Shown piece after piece: positions 1-11,557 of a stretch of DNA of 64,000 nt. The position numbers and the translations under genes are program-made. Each line of letters begins with the position of its first letter. Positions within the stretch are counted from its first letter, which is position 1. The DNA lies in the NCBI GenBank assembly GCA_036172225.1, contig CM069919.1:25173971-25237970 (forward strand). The letters are read 5' to 3'. The notes beneath the pieces are model-generated. The model saw only the letters and a program-made list of their open reading frames with translations. It searched no databases and was not told where the DNA came from. Origin of the DNA: Cryptocoryne crispatula var. balansae (taxonomy: Eukaryota; Streptophyta; Magnoliopsida; Alismatales; Araceae).

Positions 1-7
1 ACAAGCC

Positions 8-23
8 GGTTCACGCGGGAACC
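8..23 (-). other. Small hairpin in leader of F
   Basis: GGTTC-ACGCGG-GAACC is a perfect 5-bp stem with a 6-base loop. It lies ~65 bases inside the PBS of F. The same loop recurs in a hairpin array in the leader of element E (41513-41724) with different stem sequences, which suggests a structured RNA element. Confidence 0.5.
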
Positions 24-85
24 AAGTCGGAAAACAACTAGTTGCACGAATCAATCAAGCTAGCACGGTTGAAGACATTCAGAAT

Positions 86-103
86 CCCACCGTGGTCGCC
101 AAA
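86..103 (-). other. Primer-binding site of F
   Basis: On the minus strand TGGCGACCACGGTGGGAT lies four bases inside the LTR end. It has the form of a PBS complementary to a plant tRNA 3' end; Tat/Ogre elements are reported to use tRNA-Arg. The tRNA identity is from family knowledge, not checked here. Confidence 0.75.
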
Positions 104-107
104 AAGC

Positions 108-2559
108 TGTCGACTCCAAAAATGGGTTACGGATCGGCACCTCAAGAGAAGGTGATGATAGATGGAATAGGGGAAAAGGGAGTGAATCGAAAAACACACA
201 GAAAGCGGTAAAAAGTCCTCACCTCGGTCCCACACTCGCATTGATCCCGGAAGTTTCATCTCACGGCGTCGCTCGAGCACCGGAGACGGTTCGGGTCATG
301 TGGGAGGAGAGTGAGGAGGAGATAAACTTAGAACACGAATAAAAAAGGTGGTCGCAGGAGCCGCAGGCTCCGCTTTATAAAATGTAAATCAAGAGATGAG
401 TTGATTTGACTGTGTGTACCTTAGCGTGGGAGATTGGGATGTGGGTTCAACCTTCTTATTCTTTGGCCGGCCGATGAAGAAGAGTCCAACCGATGCTAGC
501 TTGATCAACTTGTGAAACTAGAACAATAAACCAAGTGAAGAGTTTGATTAGACTTATGAGAAGTGTAGAAACTATAGAAGAGGAGATGAAACAAAGAAGC
601 AATTGGAATAGAACTCACCGGGTTGGGGCGATCGCTAACCCCTTTTTTGTGTTTTTTTTAATTATGTAAAAATGATGAAAATGAAGTAAAAGATGTTCTA
701 AGACAGTAAATAAACTGAATGAAATGAGTTAATAAGGACTTATGAAGTGTGTGGCTTAAGTTGAAGCTAAGTTGGTTGAAGAAGGACGGTTCGGGTAGCT
801 TTGCACCCTTATGGCGCGACTTTGGTGCAGAAAATGTTACAGACAACCCCGATGTCAGAATTGAGTGAAGTTTGTTTCTATGGATGAATAACTATGAGAG
901 AAAGAGATCGTATGTTGATGACCTCTCCGGAATCTATCTTTAAGAGCCTGTAAAAATTTTGAAATTGGATAGATGTGGAAAACAGAACCAGGATGCGCGC
1001 CCTCAATGAAGCAATCGCCACAAACATATGGAAAGTCGGAATAAAATGCCGTCAGTTGAATATGAAATAGGACGAAGAGAGGAACAACTCCTCTGTTGAA
1101 GACTTTTGCAGAAAGAGTCCCAGATTTTCTGCATAAGTTGATGAAGTCGGTTGATGCAGAACACACGGATTGAGCCTTCTCCTTCACTTCGGGATCGATT
1201 TATCGACGTCGGATCAACTTTGGACGTCAGGACAGCCTTGGGAGAGAGTTTGGATGACCTCAAGACAAGACAGGCATGGGGAATTAACCTTGGGTCATTG
1301 AGAATGACCCTCAATTTATAGAGGAGAGAAACCAGTGCAAAATATGGAAATTGGACCGAGCGCACCCCCGCCTTTCAAAGGAGGCGGGGCACGCAGGGCG
1401 CGCCCTCAATCCAGGGGCGCGGTCTGCACGCCCCCCTGTTTCAAAGGAAGTGGGGGTGTGGTACGCGTCTTATTGCTAAAATTCACCGGAATCTTCCGAA
1501 AATTACTAAAAATTGACTTGACAAATGTAACGCGCCCCCAAACCGGGGGCGCAGTCAAAATAAACGAAAATCAATGATGGAAACCTTACAAAAACTGGTT
1601 TAGAAGGTGCTAATCGGGATTATTTTCAGTTTCCGAAAACATACCGTGCCCCCGTGTTTCAAAGGAAGCGGGGCGCGCCATCCCCTTTCAAGGGGAGCGG
1701 GGGCGCGGTAGACTCTTTCTCCTGCGCGTGTTCCGTGAGCCGTAACCTGCAAACTGGATGTCCGATTCGGCTCCCGTTTGTCGCATTGTAAAGAGGGCCT
1801 TCAACCGCACCTCCTCAAGTCAGTAAACCAGCCAGCATGACTCCCGAGATGTTCGCACGAGGCTTTCTACCGGTTTACCCTTTCGCTAAAAGCCAAAAAC
1901 CGCGGTGAAGATCCGGAAGGGCATGGTTCCGGTCGAGGAATCTCGGGTCAACTCGGGATGACTTAAAATGATGACCGAACAAGTCCAGTACGGTCAGAAA
2001 ACACGAAATCATCGAAAATATGAAATTAACCCGGTAAATGTGAACCGAACATCAGAAAAGTTAGGAAACCCTAAAATTGACCGAAATGGCCGTGTGGCCC
2101 CGATTGATGAAATATATTTGGCTAGGATTGACCCGGACGACCCAAAAAGACCCGGTGATGACCGGAAAGGCCTCACGCGTGGTCCGGGATAGCCGTGTTA
2201 GTACAGATCGAAAAGCCATAATGAAGAAACCGTTATAGACTAACGCCTACCGAAATGACTTGTCGGAAACCCCGAATGTTACGGAACACACACGGGACTC
2301 CCGAGATGTTCAATCATGGACCATTCAAGGTCAGTCATCGAGCAGGCTTCATGTTTTCACGGTTCACGCGTGGCTCTCGCTTGAAGGTTACAACATTATT
2401 CCGGAAATCATCGGTCCATTCCCAACTTACAAGGGGCTCCACCAATGTCCTTAGCTCATCTCCACGAGATAATCCAGATCAGATAATGGTCAAATAAATG
2501 ATATTGCCTATGGAATAAGAGTCTAGGGCTCCGAATCAGGCCAATTTGGCGTGTCTACA
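108..2559 (-). repeat. 5' LTR of element F (2452 bp)
   Basis: Bounded by TG...CA: minus-strand start TGTAGACACGCC at 2559 and end GTCGACA at 108, followed directly by the PBS. A TATA-like TATAAATT (minus strand, about 1314-1321) precedes the presumed transcript start. Upstream of it, about 1350-1460 and 1650-1710, lie GC-rich palindromic stretches (for example CCCCGCCTTTCAAAGGAGGC). GGCCGGCC at 465-472 matches a hairpin found at the same place in every other LTR here. The ends align by eye with the LTR of element B, but the interior is longer and diverged. Short ORFs in it look fortuitous. Confidence 0.85.
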
Positions 2560-2585
2560 CTCTACCCGACCGCTAAATAGCCCCG

Positions 2586-3500
2586 GTGCTTCGGAATCGG
2601 AGGATTTTCCAACGGCTCTTTCCCCAAGCCGGCACTCAACTACAGGATCCAGTGTTGGAGGAACAAGTGGAAGAACTCTTGCCAGGCATGACCTATGATT
2701 TTTTGAGACATTTAGATAAGACACCGGCCTGTATTTCCATACTTGAGTTGATCAAAAGATCAAAGGTGCACCAGGAGATTCTACAGCAATATTTGCGAAG
2801 GGTCATGGTGAGTGAAGATCTCCCACCTGAGAAGATCACTACAGTGTTAGCCCCTAGAAGTGAGCACCCAACACTCACTTTCTCTCAGGAGGAATTAGCA
2901 GATACAGAGGTCAGGAGATATGCTTTGCATGTGGCTGTGGTTATTTTTAATATTTAAGTGAAATCCTGTTTGGTTGATACTGGAGCTTCTATCAATGTTA
3001 TGACACCAAAAAATTTGCAGTTGTGCGGCATTTCTAAGCAAGAAATCAAGCCATCTTGTGCCATGGTGATGGCCTATGACAACTCTAAGAAGTCTGCACA
3101 TGGGGTGATCACTCTAGAAGTTAAACTTGGACCATGTATGGTCACAACGGATTTTCATGTTTTAGAATTGGATCCAACTTTTCGGGCTATACTTGGGAGG
3201 CCATACTTGTAGGCAATAGGAGCTGTGGCTTCAACAAACCACTAGTGCATAAAGTTTCCCTTTAAAGAACAAGTGGTCAAGGTGACTAGCATGCCTGTAA
3301 GGGATGATGCTACTTTTACATCGCCCTTAGGACTGTCAATACAACCCCATATCTCAGTGGGAGAATTGCCAGAAGTCAGATGCATGACTGCCTCACTACC
3401 CGACACAGTGGGATGGCGGATGATGATGAAATTGGGGCTATCAGCCTGGAAAAGGTTTGGGCAAGGATCTTCAAGGGATCACTCAGTCAATTCAAACTGA
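2586..3500 (+). pseudogene. A: end of gag and aspartic protease (broken)
   Basis: The first frame (2586-2957) carries the conserved pre-protease helix region (LDKTPACISILELIKRSK). A TAA at 2955-2957 separates it from the protease frame. The protease shows the catalytic triad in SCLVDTGASINVM (about 2970-3000) and the C-terminal AILGRPYL. A TAG follows at about 3210 and further stops within 50 bases. The same order is present in B, D, C and E. In a live element the enzyme would cleave Gag-Pol during particle assembly; this copy cannot. Confidence 0.85.
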
Positions 3501-4250
3501 GAAAAGGCCACGCAGGCAGGGGTTGGGATACGAAGAGGATTCCATCACAAGGAGGGTCTTCCAGCCAGGATATGCCATGGGACTCCATACATTCTTTATT
3601 AAAGGGGAGACCATGATGATGGCTGAAGATGACAAGAGTTCCATGATGGCTATCAAGAGAAGGAAGGCTCCAGATGAAGAAGAAACTTGGAAGATCTATG
3701 CTTATCTTTGACTCGTTTGTTCTCAAGGGGGAAGAGCACCAAGAACCACTCAAGGGCAGACCATTCTTGGATCATCTGGTTGAGTATACCACCCAAGTCA
3801 AAACCATTCCGCGAGGCCTGAGCATAACAATCCCCTGTTTAAACCTCATGCCGTTGTTTTTAGATCTATTGGATGGGCTTCCAAGCCCACTCTCTTCCAA
3901 TAAACTAACCACCCACTTTGGGTCTATGTGCCCTTTTAAACCTTTTACTCTTACTGGGCCTGCTTTCCCATTTACTTCCCTCGTCAGCTTCAGGACTGAG
4001 AGCTTTTCCCAACATGGGCTCACATGCCCATCCATTTCTAAAATCGGGTCCACGTACCCGTTCACGTTTTTCATCAGTTTTGGGCCCATGTGCCCATTTT
4101 CTGTTACCATTGGGCCTACGAGCCCCTTTTTCCCCTTTATTCTTAAGTTTTTATTTATATTAATTCAGTCATCTTCTAGCAAATCCCCAGTCATGCAGAC
4201 TCATTCTATCTTTTTACTTGAAAATCCCAAAAAAAAATGTCTTCTCTAAA
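3380..4250 (+). pseudogene. A: G-patch remnant and Gly/Pro-rich repeat region
   Basis: Begins with VGWRMMMKLGL, the start of a G-patch (glycine-rich RNA-binding motif), then shifts frame; the rest (GKDLQGI) is read in another frame from about 3457. A long stretch of GP-rich short repeats follows, encoded by 14-base units of the form GGGC-N6-GCCC or GGGT-N6-ACCC (3870-4130). Frameshifts split it into at least three frames. The function of the GP-rich part is unknown. Confidence 0.7.
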
Positions 4251-5633
4251 ACTCACATTTCCATCGAGGATATGTCTCTACTCATCCCAGAGGGTGCTCC
4301 CAATCAGGGATCCCTCACTTCTAAATCATTGATCGATTTACTTGATCCTCCCTCCACTATAAATACCACATTTCCAGCAGGTCAGATTAGGTTAGGAAAT
4401 AGGAAAGTAAGAGGTAAACGAGTTCCAAATAGGTATCTACAACAATTGGCACAGAAATGCGTAGAGTGTGCAAGGCTGCCAAACTTTTTAGAGAATACCA
4501 TCCAGCTGGATGAAATCCGATATGAGGATGAGCATAACATAGATCATACTTTGAGAGTATATGAGGTGGTATCAGAGAAGGATCCCGAATTTGAGGATGA
4601 AATTGAGGACTTGGCCGATGAATATGCATCTAGACTTAGAAGAATTGAAGAACCATAAGCCACAAGGAAAGAACCAACCAAAGAATTGAATTTAGGAATC
4701 CTGGACGATCCTAAGACTATCCTCATCAGTGCAAACCTCACTCTCTCAAAAGGACAACATTTGATCAAAGTTTTGGAAGAATATAAGGACACGTTTGCAT
4801 GGACATATGAAGACATGCCAGGATTAGATAATTCATTGGTTTAACATAGATTAACCTTGAAACTTGGAACTACCCCGGTTAAACAAGAGCTCAGGAGGTT
4901 CCACCCTGATATTGCACTCAAAATGAAAGAAGAGGTCGACAAACTACACCAAGAAAAATTTATTAAAGTTTTCCTATATCCGCAATGGGTGGCTAACATA
5001 GTCCCTGTTATGAAGAAGGATGGACAGGTTCGTATTTGCATAGATTTCAGGGACTTGAACAGAGCGTGTCCTAAAGATGATTTTCCTTTACCTTATATCG
5101 ATGTGTTGGTTGATAACACAGCTGGATTTGAAATGCTTTCATTCATGGATGGCTATTCTGGATACAATCAAATCCGGTTAGCTGAGGAGGACCAAGAGAA
5201 GACCTCATTTACTACAGTTTGGGGAACATATTGCTATGTTGTCATGCCCTTTGGGTTAAAAAATGCTGGTGCTACATATCAGGGGGCTATGATGGCTATC
5301 TTTCACGATATGATGCACACCCTTGTAGAGGTGTATGTGGATGATTTGGTTATCAAGTCCAAGAGTCGGGAAGATCCTTCTGAAGTACTAAGTAAAGTCA
5401 TGCAACGAGCTAGAGAATACAAGCTGAAAATGAACCCTAAGAAGTGCACATTTGGAGTTTCATCAGGAAAACTACTTAGGTTTATGGTAAGCAAAAGGGG
5501 CATAGAGATCGACCCAAACAAGGCAAAAGCAATTATCGGTATGCCTCCCCCGAGGAATATGAAGGAGTTTCGAGGATTGATTGGGAGGCTACAATTTCCG
5601 CCGGTTTATCTCACAACATTCCCAAAGGTGTAA
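4218..5633 (+). pseudogene. A: acidic linker and reverse transcriptase (broken)
   Basis: The linker frame (4218-4658) is rich in Glu/Asp (YEVVSEKDPEFEDEIEDLAD) and ends at TAA 4656-4658. RT occupies 4857-5633 (258 residues). It has the fingers motif PQWVANIVPVMKKDG, the RICIDFRDLNRACPKDDFPLP block, the catalytic VYVDDLVIKSK (about 5330) and the NMKEFRGLIGRLQF connection to RNase H. The frame breaks just before the connection domain. One of only two RT domains in the window, both in the oldest copies. All catalytic Asp residues are visible, but the surrounding stops make the copy inactive. Confidence 0.9.
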
Positions 5634-5639
5634 ACCTTT

Positions 5640-6600
5640 CTATGAGTTAACCAAGGCGGGGGCCAAGTTTAAATGGAATTCAAAGTGCCAGGAGGTGTTT
5701 GATGGGTTGAAAGCATAGCTGGCAAGTCCCCCTATACTTAGACCACCAATTCCCGACAAGCCTTTGGTCCTCTACATTTCGGTTCTTGAGAACTCTCTTG
5801 GGGCAATCCTTGCACAAGTTGATCAAGAAGGGAAAGAACAAGCTACTTCTTACTTGTCTAAGATGTTTGATGCTTGTGAGATGAAGTACACTGTGGTAGA
5901 AAAGACCTATGCTGCTCTTTTTTGGGTGGTTCATAAACTCAAACATTATTTTCTTGCTCACCAAGTCAAGCTCATTGCTCGTATCAATCCTATCAAGTTT
6001 CTATTAAAGAAGACAGTCTTGACTGATCGGTTAGGGCAATGGCAGAGTTTCTTATCCCAATTTGATATCACTTATGTCCCACAGAAGGCAATCATGGGAT
6101 ATACTATTGCTGAACACCTTTCCCATCATCCCATACCCGTCTTTGACCCAATCCGGTCAGAGTTCCCGGATGATGAACTAATGTCAGTCCGATCTTCCGA
6201 TCTTTGGACATTATATTTTGACGGGGTTCTGAACTCTCATGGTAGAGGGATAGGTATTGTCCTTCTGTCACCTGAAGGTGTCACCATTCCACAGGCTTTT
6301 TAGCTCAACTTTCCAGTAACCAACAACATAGCGGAGTATGATGTCTTGCTGGCCGGGGTGGAGGCCGGTCATTTCCATGGTGCCACCGAACTGAGGGTGA
6401 TAGGTGATAGTTAATTGATCCTACCAAGTCCTATCCAAGTACCAAACTTCCCATCCAAACCTCAAACCCTACCAGGAGCACACCACCTGCTACATCAAGC
6501 TATTCTTCTAACTCACTTTTGTCCATGTTCCCCGTTCTCAGAATATCCTCGCTGATGCCTTAGCTTCACTAGCTTCATCTTTATCTGTCCCGCTAGGCAG
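5640..6600 (+). pseudogene. A: two consecutive RNase H domains (broken)
   Basis: The first RNase H starts with LYISVLENSLGAILAQV, where the usual first catalytic Asp is Ser, so this domain looks structural only. The second, archaeal-type RNase H starts with LYFDGVLNSHGRGIG (about 6210), which keeps the Asp. A TAG at 6301-6303 and a frameshift near 6410 break it. Dual RNase H is diagnostic of the Tat branch of plant Ty3/gypsy elements. Confidence 0.85.
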
Positions 6601-6604
6601 TTAA

Positions 6605-8028
6605 GTGCGGACTATTCACATTTGTAAGAGGACAATTCCAGCAATTGAGGATGGACGTTTTATGAAGGTTAAGGAGAGGTTCAACAGAAAGGAATACTTG
6701 GAACATAAAGAAGAAATATCTTTAATTGAGTTGGAAGAATTAGAAGAAGATGAGAGATCTTGGTATGACGAGATTGCGTGGTATTGCCAAGATCAGTCAT
6801 ACCTACCTGGATCAACCACCAAGGAAAATAAGGCAATCAAAAGAGTATCCCAGAGGTATACAATCCTAGGAGGAGTGCTCTACAAGAGAAGCCTAAGTGG
6901 AATCTTACTCAGGTGTCTTGATGAAGAAGAAGCCAAGTTGGTGCTGACGGAAACACATTCTGGAGTTTGTGGTGGTCATGTGAATGCCCAAGCCTTTGCT
7001 AAGAAAATTATTTGACAAGGGTATTATTGGCCAACTCTAGAAGAAGACTGCTCCATCTTTGTCCGACACTGTCATTCATGTCAACTCCATGCTGACAAGA
7101 TTCATTCTCCCGCATCTTCTCTTTATCCAATTCATGCCCCATGGCCTTTCGCCATGTGGGCTTTTGATATCATTGGCTCTTTGAGTGAACTCAACTCTGA
7201 AATGCGCTCAAAATCATTCATTCTGACAGCAACAGAGTACTTCACAAAGTGGGCTGAAGCAGAAGCATTCGTGGAGATTAAAGCATCAACAGTCTGCACC
7301 TTCATCAAGCGCAACATCCTGGCAAGGTTCGGGATCCCCAGCGACATCATCACTGATAATGGGCCATAATTTCTCTCTCAAGATCTGTGTGATCTTTGCA
7401 ACAGGTATTGCATTTCATTGCATCATTCATCGCCATACTATCCTCATATCCTCAAGGCAATTGTCAAGCAGAAGCCACCAACAAAACCTTAATCAAGATC
7501 ATCAAGAAATCTTGTAAGTCTAGCAAGTTTGCCAACTAGCCTGATAAGCTTGTAGATGCTCTATGGGCTTATCGTACTTCTGTAAGGACTCCCACTGGAC
7601 AAACCCCATATGCTTTGGCATATGGCATGGAAGCAATGGTCCCCTACAAAGTATTACTTCCATCTCTCTGAGTTTAGCTCAATAGGGATATTCCTGTTGA
7701 TGAGAGACGAGAATCTCTCCCTGCACAGCTTGAACTCTTGGATGAAAGAAGGCTAGCAGCCACTGAGCATGTCCAGACTTATCAGAACAGACTTATAAGG
7801 TTTTACCAAAAGAGGGTGGATGAGAGAAAATTCGAGATTGGTGAGATGGCAGTCAAACGCATATTCATTAAGCCGGGGGTTCCCCGCTCCAAGTTGCAAC
7901 CTAACTGGGAAGGGCCTTTTGTAATCACTGAAAAGTATCCAGGCAATGCATATGAATTGACTAATACAGATAGAGAAAAATTGAATTATCATTGGAATGG
8001 AGTTTACCTCAAAAAGTACTTACCATAA
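6605..8028 (+). pseudogene. A: integrase (broken)
   Basis: Acidic linker (6605-6850), then an HHCC zinc-binding domain (HSGVCGGH ... CHSC, 6955-7080), catalytic core (MWAFDIIG at 7154, IITDNGP at about 7350) and the C-terminal NWEGPFVITEKYPG (7738-8028, terminating KKYLP). In-frame stops occur at 7012-7014 and at about 7367, with further stops around 7540 and 7670. No chromodomain follows. The terminal TAA is at the same place as in B, C and E. Confidence 0.85.
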
Positions 8029-8749
8029 AATAGAGAAACTGCTGGTATAATCTCAAGTCATCGATCCTAGGTTGTTCGTGAGAAGTCAAGGGTAGGTACC
8101 ATCCTACACACACAACACTTCCCGATCCTAGAATCCAGACAACCCGACACTGGAGAAAGGTAAGGCAGAAATCTGAAAACGGAAGGAGCACCCTTACCCT
8201 ATTCTCTTCTACTCGGTCCAAGATAGGGAGTGAAGATTAGAGAAGGGTAGTACCGAAAACACTCGCCACCCTAGTAGGAGGCCGTCTCAGAGGGTGTAAA
8301 AGGGTGCCAAAAGATGGGCAATGAACCCCTCAGGTTAGCAAAAAGAAAAATGATCAACCTATCTGAATGAGTACCCAGAATGATAGTCAAGGCAAAAGAA
8401 ACTAAAAGATGGGCAATGTCCCCACGGGTCAAAAACCTGTTTAAATATGTGCCACATAGAAAAGAGCAAAAAATAGGAAAGACCCAAAGAGGCTGAACTC
8501 CAACGGGCAATTTGAGTGTGAGTAGAGAAATCCCTCTCAACATCTCCAAACCCTATCAAGGACTTCCTCTATACTCTTTCTTCTTAAACCCCTTGGGTAG
8601 GGTAAACCGACCAAATCCAGGTGGAATCCAAGCCGATCAAAGGAAGAAGGTTAGAAGGATTCTAGGTAGGGAACTTTATTTTTGCACGTGGCATCTACCA
8701 CTTGAGTCTTGACAAACTCCAAAGACCAATGAACTATCTCAAATACCAG

Positions 8750-8985
8750 CATTTTTCTCACAAAAAATGAATATTTCAAAATAATACAAAAAAATGAATA
8801 TTTTAAAAAAATCCACAAAATTGAATATTTCAAAACCCCCAAAAATAACGAATATTCAAAAAATCCAAAAAAATGCATATTTCAAAAATCCAAAAAAATC
8901 GCATATTTCAAAAATAAAAAAAATCAAATATTTTTACAAATTCAAAATAATGAATGTTTTTAAGAAAATCCAAAAAAATTTGCTC
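8750..8985 (+). repeat. A-rich degenerate repeat tract in A 3' region
   Basis: Irregular repeats of GAATATTTCAAAA separated by A-runs with TCC or ACC interruptions. B carries the mirror-image tract at about 15175-15400, and C, D and E carry related A-rich tracts at the same place on their own sense strand. Confidence 0.7.
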
Positions 8986-9069
8986 AGTCATGATCATTGC
9001 CTTAGTTGCATCCATGTTTATTTGACTGTCATGCATATTTCCATTCTTGCATTGCGTATCCATTTTTGC

Positions 9070-9400
9070 TTTAATTACCTTGTTAAGAAGGCTCTTCCCT
9101 TTGAGCTAAGTCAAAGTTGACCGTAATTGGCAAAGGGATGAGTCGTGGTGAAGATCTAAGCCTCTTTTATCAAGTGTTTCAGGCATTTCAATGTTGGAGA
9201 GGAGAGGATTCACACCACGGTAGGTAAGTTCTCTCAACCCTTACTCCATTTCATTTAGGTTGTTTATTTTATTCCACCTTGTTAAGAAGGCTCTTCCCTT
9301 TGACTCAAAATTAAGACAAATGATATACAGGCAAAGGGATGAGTCATAATGAAAATTTAATCATCTTTGCTAAGTATTTTCAGGAGCTGAAGAAGCAAAA
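9070..9400 (+). repeat. Imperfect ~200-bp direct duplication in A 3' region
   Basis: CCTTGTTAAGAAGGCTCTTC occurs at about 9078 and again at about 9278. Each is followed by GGCAAAGGGATGAGTC at a similar distance, so the unit is close to 200 bp. Related single sequences (CCTTGAT..AGGCCTATGTCCC) are present in the C and D 3' regions. Confidence 0.6.
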
Positions 9401-11024
9401 GAGAAGGGCCATCAAGTACATTTTTTGCAAATAAAAAAATGCCTCAGGGCGTATGTGCCCTCATCTGGGGGCACATGGACAGGTGTCCCACCCCAGGGCC
9501 CATGGCCAAGTGCCCTACCCCAGGGCACATGAAATAAAAAATTCAAAAATTCAAAAAAATCTTAAAAATTTAGAAATTGTATAGAATGTTAAAAATGACA
9601 TTTTTGCTAAAGAAACCATCATCAAAAATATTTTTTTGACCTCCAAATGATGGTTTTAATAGTAAAAACTTCAATTGTTCATTTCGGAAACAATATGCTT
9701 CATATGACAATTTCGTCTGTTTGGCACTAACCAGAAATGTGCAGGCAACCTTTTAAGTCCAACAAGTGAATTGGTGAGATCGGTGTTTCGGAAGGAACGT
9801 CATGCCAGCCCTACGATGAAAAGAAAGGGAGCGCCACCAGTCAAGTATTATCATGGTGTTGATGAATCAGGCGGTCGATGCAAGTTGATAGACCATGCCT
9901 GAAGACTTCACTCAAATCCACATTCTCATCAATCTCACATCATCACCATCATTCCATTTTGCACTTTCACATCACTCCTACCATTTGTCACTTAGTTATC
10001 TTAGGTTCATTTAATATGTATTATATGCATTGATGTTGAAGACCTTGAGCGTGAAGATGACTAGGCCCGAGATCCCCTTCAACAAAATCTACGACGGCTT
10101 GGTCATTTCTTCACACTCACGGATAAGCCAAAATTGAACATTGGAGGGACGATGGTTCCTAATCAGGTGTCTTGACTTCCAATAGACAATCTATATCTTC
10201 AACTATTTTCTACATAATTTTCTATGTTTTCATATCCGTCTTTTTTTCATTCTTCATCATTACCAATTTTATCCCATCATGTTTTATTCTTTCCTTTCTT
10301 TTATCCCACCGTGTCTTTTAATTTATCCCACCATGCCATGTTTTTATGCCATTTGTTTCTTCTTTCCCATCATTCTATGTTAGTCCCACAATTATCTTTT
10401 AATCCCACTATGGCTTAAGTCTATTTTGTCATTTTTCAAATACTCAGTTTTCTGCTAAAGCATGATTCATGGTTTTCACGATACTCGAGCAATTTTTTTA
10501 TGCTTAAATGAACCCTTTTAGAACTTGAGGTTATTCCACTCAGAATTAAACTGAGTATTTTGGTGAAACTTGAATGAACTTGAGATCCCAAATATGATGG
10601 ATTGGCATTCTTTTCATTTTAAAATCAATTTCTCTTTTAAACTTTAGCTCATCACAGTACAAGAACACCGCAAAGTTCGGGTTGCTGGCTAATGATGAAC
10701 CTACAAATTCGGGGACTCCCCACTGCTCTGAAAGTTGGCTACATCCTTTATTCTTTATTTATCATCTCTCATGCCAATGTCATGTCTTTTACCAATCAAT
10801 TATATGAGGATTTAATAGAACATGAAAGCGATCTAGAATACTTAGCGAGATTCATTTTGCTGGATCGGGTAGATAAGCATGTCTATATCTACACCTTGAT
10901 GCCACCTTTTCAGTCCATCACCATTCCATTCCACTACATTCATCTATGCTCACTTGCATTCCATTATAGTTCACTCTGAATCACTCCGCTTCATTACATG
11001 TCATTCCCTTACAAAGCCGACATC

Positions 11025-11038
11025 AAGGCGAGGCAAGA
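11025..11038 (+). other. Polypurine tract of A
   Basis: AAGGCGAGGCAAGA immediately upstream of the 3' LTR start. The same 14-mer, with at most one or two changes, precedes the 3' LTR in B, C, D and E; it primes plus-strand DNA synthesis. Confidence 0.75.
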
Positions 11039-11557
11039 TGTAGACACGCCAAATTTACCTAATTCAGTGCATAAAACTCATGTTTTATAGAGTAACATGT
11101 GTGATTGACCTTATAATGATGCCAGGTCCTTTTAAAGTTCATTGGAGCTTCGCCGAACAAAATCTGATGTTTTCCAAAGTTTTCTGCAAAAAGCCATAAT
11201 TTCCAAGCGAAAGCCACACGTAAATCGTGTAAACACGGAAATTTTCTGAATGATCAATGCCTAATAATCATGCATTGAAGGTTGCAGTCAGATTCACACT
11301 CCGGAGAAGTTTTGTTTCATGTCGTGTCTTTCTAGTTGGCTATCAGAGTCATTCCGACCAGTATTGGATCTTATATTCACTATCCTAACTTCCAGATAAA
11401 ATTTTGAAGTTTTGAAGGTTTTTATGTCTGATCCAATGATATAGAGAGCTTCTTCGGCCTGTTATCTTTCCAATGCAACAAACAACGTCGAATTCTGAGT
11501 TCGGGAGTGTCCGCAATGGCTTTCGGAAGAAGGATGCGCAAAATAGTCCCATGCGCC
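11039..11557 (+). repeat. A: truncated 3' LTR (519 bp)
   Basis: Starts TGTAGACACGCC after the PPT and aligns, reverse-complemented, with the first ~630 bp of the B LTR (13509 down to about 12880). It stops abruptly at 11557 where the B LTR begins (TGTCGACTC), so its remainder should lie beyond the right end of B, outside the window. Bases 11553-11557 (GCGCC) are the predicted target duplication of B, unverified. Confidence 0.8.

Larger units (their letters stand above)
1..2559 (-). mobile_element. Element F: Ty3/gypsy Tat-type LTR retrotransposon, left part outside window
   Basis: Minus-strand retrotransposon of which only the 5' LTR, primer-binding site and the first ~85 bases of leader are inside the window. 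The LTR edge at 2559 (TGTAGACACG read on the minus strand) abuts the middle of element A's gag-protease frame, so F is an insertion into A. The expected 5-bp target duplication is CTCTA (2560-2564); its partner lies to the left of the window, so this is unverified. The internal coding region is not visible. Confidence 0.85.
8029..11024 (+). other. A: 3' untranslated region (~3 kb)
   Basis: No credible gene. It contains modules shared with B, C, D and E: two copies of AAGATGGGCAATG (about 8311 and 8407), an A-rich tract (8750-8985), a pair of TGTTGAAG / CTTCAACA arms (10034-10041 and 10077-10084), a T/C-rich stretch (10200-10430), and a degenerate CATTCCATTAC-like tract just before the PPT. 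GGGC-N6-GCCC hairpins occur at about 9450-9530. The shared order argues for a functional 3' region. Confidence 0.7.
2560..11557 (+). mobile_element. Element A: old, degenerate Tat-type Ty3/gypsy retrotransposon
   Basis: Contains in order the end of gag, protease, G-patch remnant, Gly/Pro-rich region, acidic linker, RT, RNase H, second RNase H, integrase, a long 3' untranslated region, a polypurine tract and the first 519 bp of a 3' LTR. It is cut on the left by F and on the right by B. Stop codons and frameshifts in every domain show it is inactive. It is the outermost and so the oldest layer of the nest. Its sequence is close to element B along its whole length. Confidence 0.9.

Noticed and set aside
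8750..8985. Centromeric or telomeric satellite
   Set aside because: The tract is short, irregular, A-rich, and found at the same place in each element's 3' region.
10692..10979. Conserved 95-residue ORF in the A 3' region, matched in B
   Set aside because: A and B are sister copies, so the match reflects shared DNA; C, D and E do not keep the frame.
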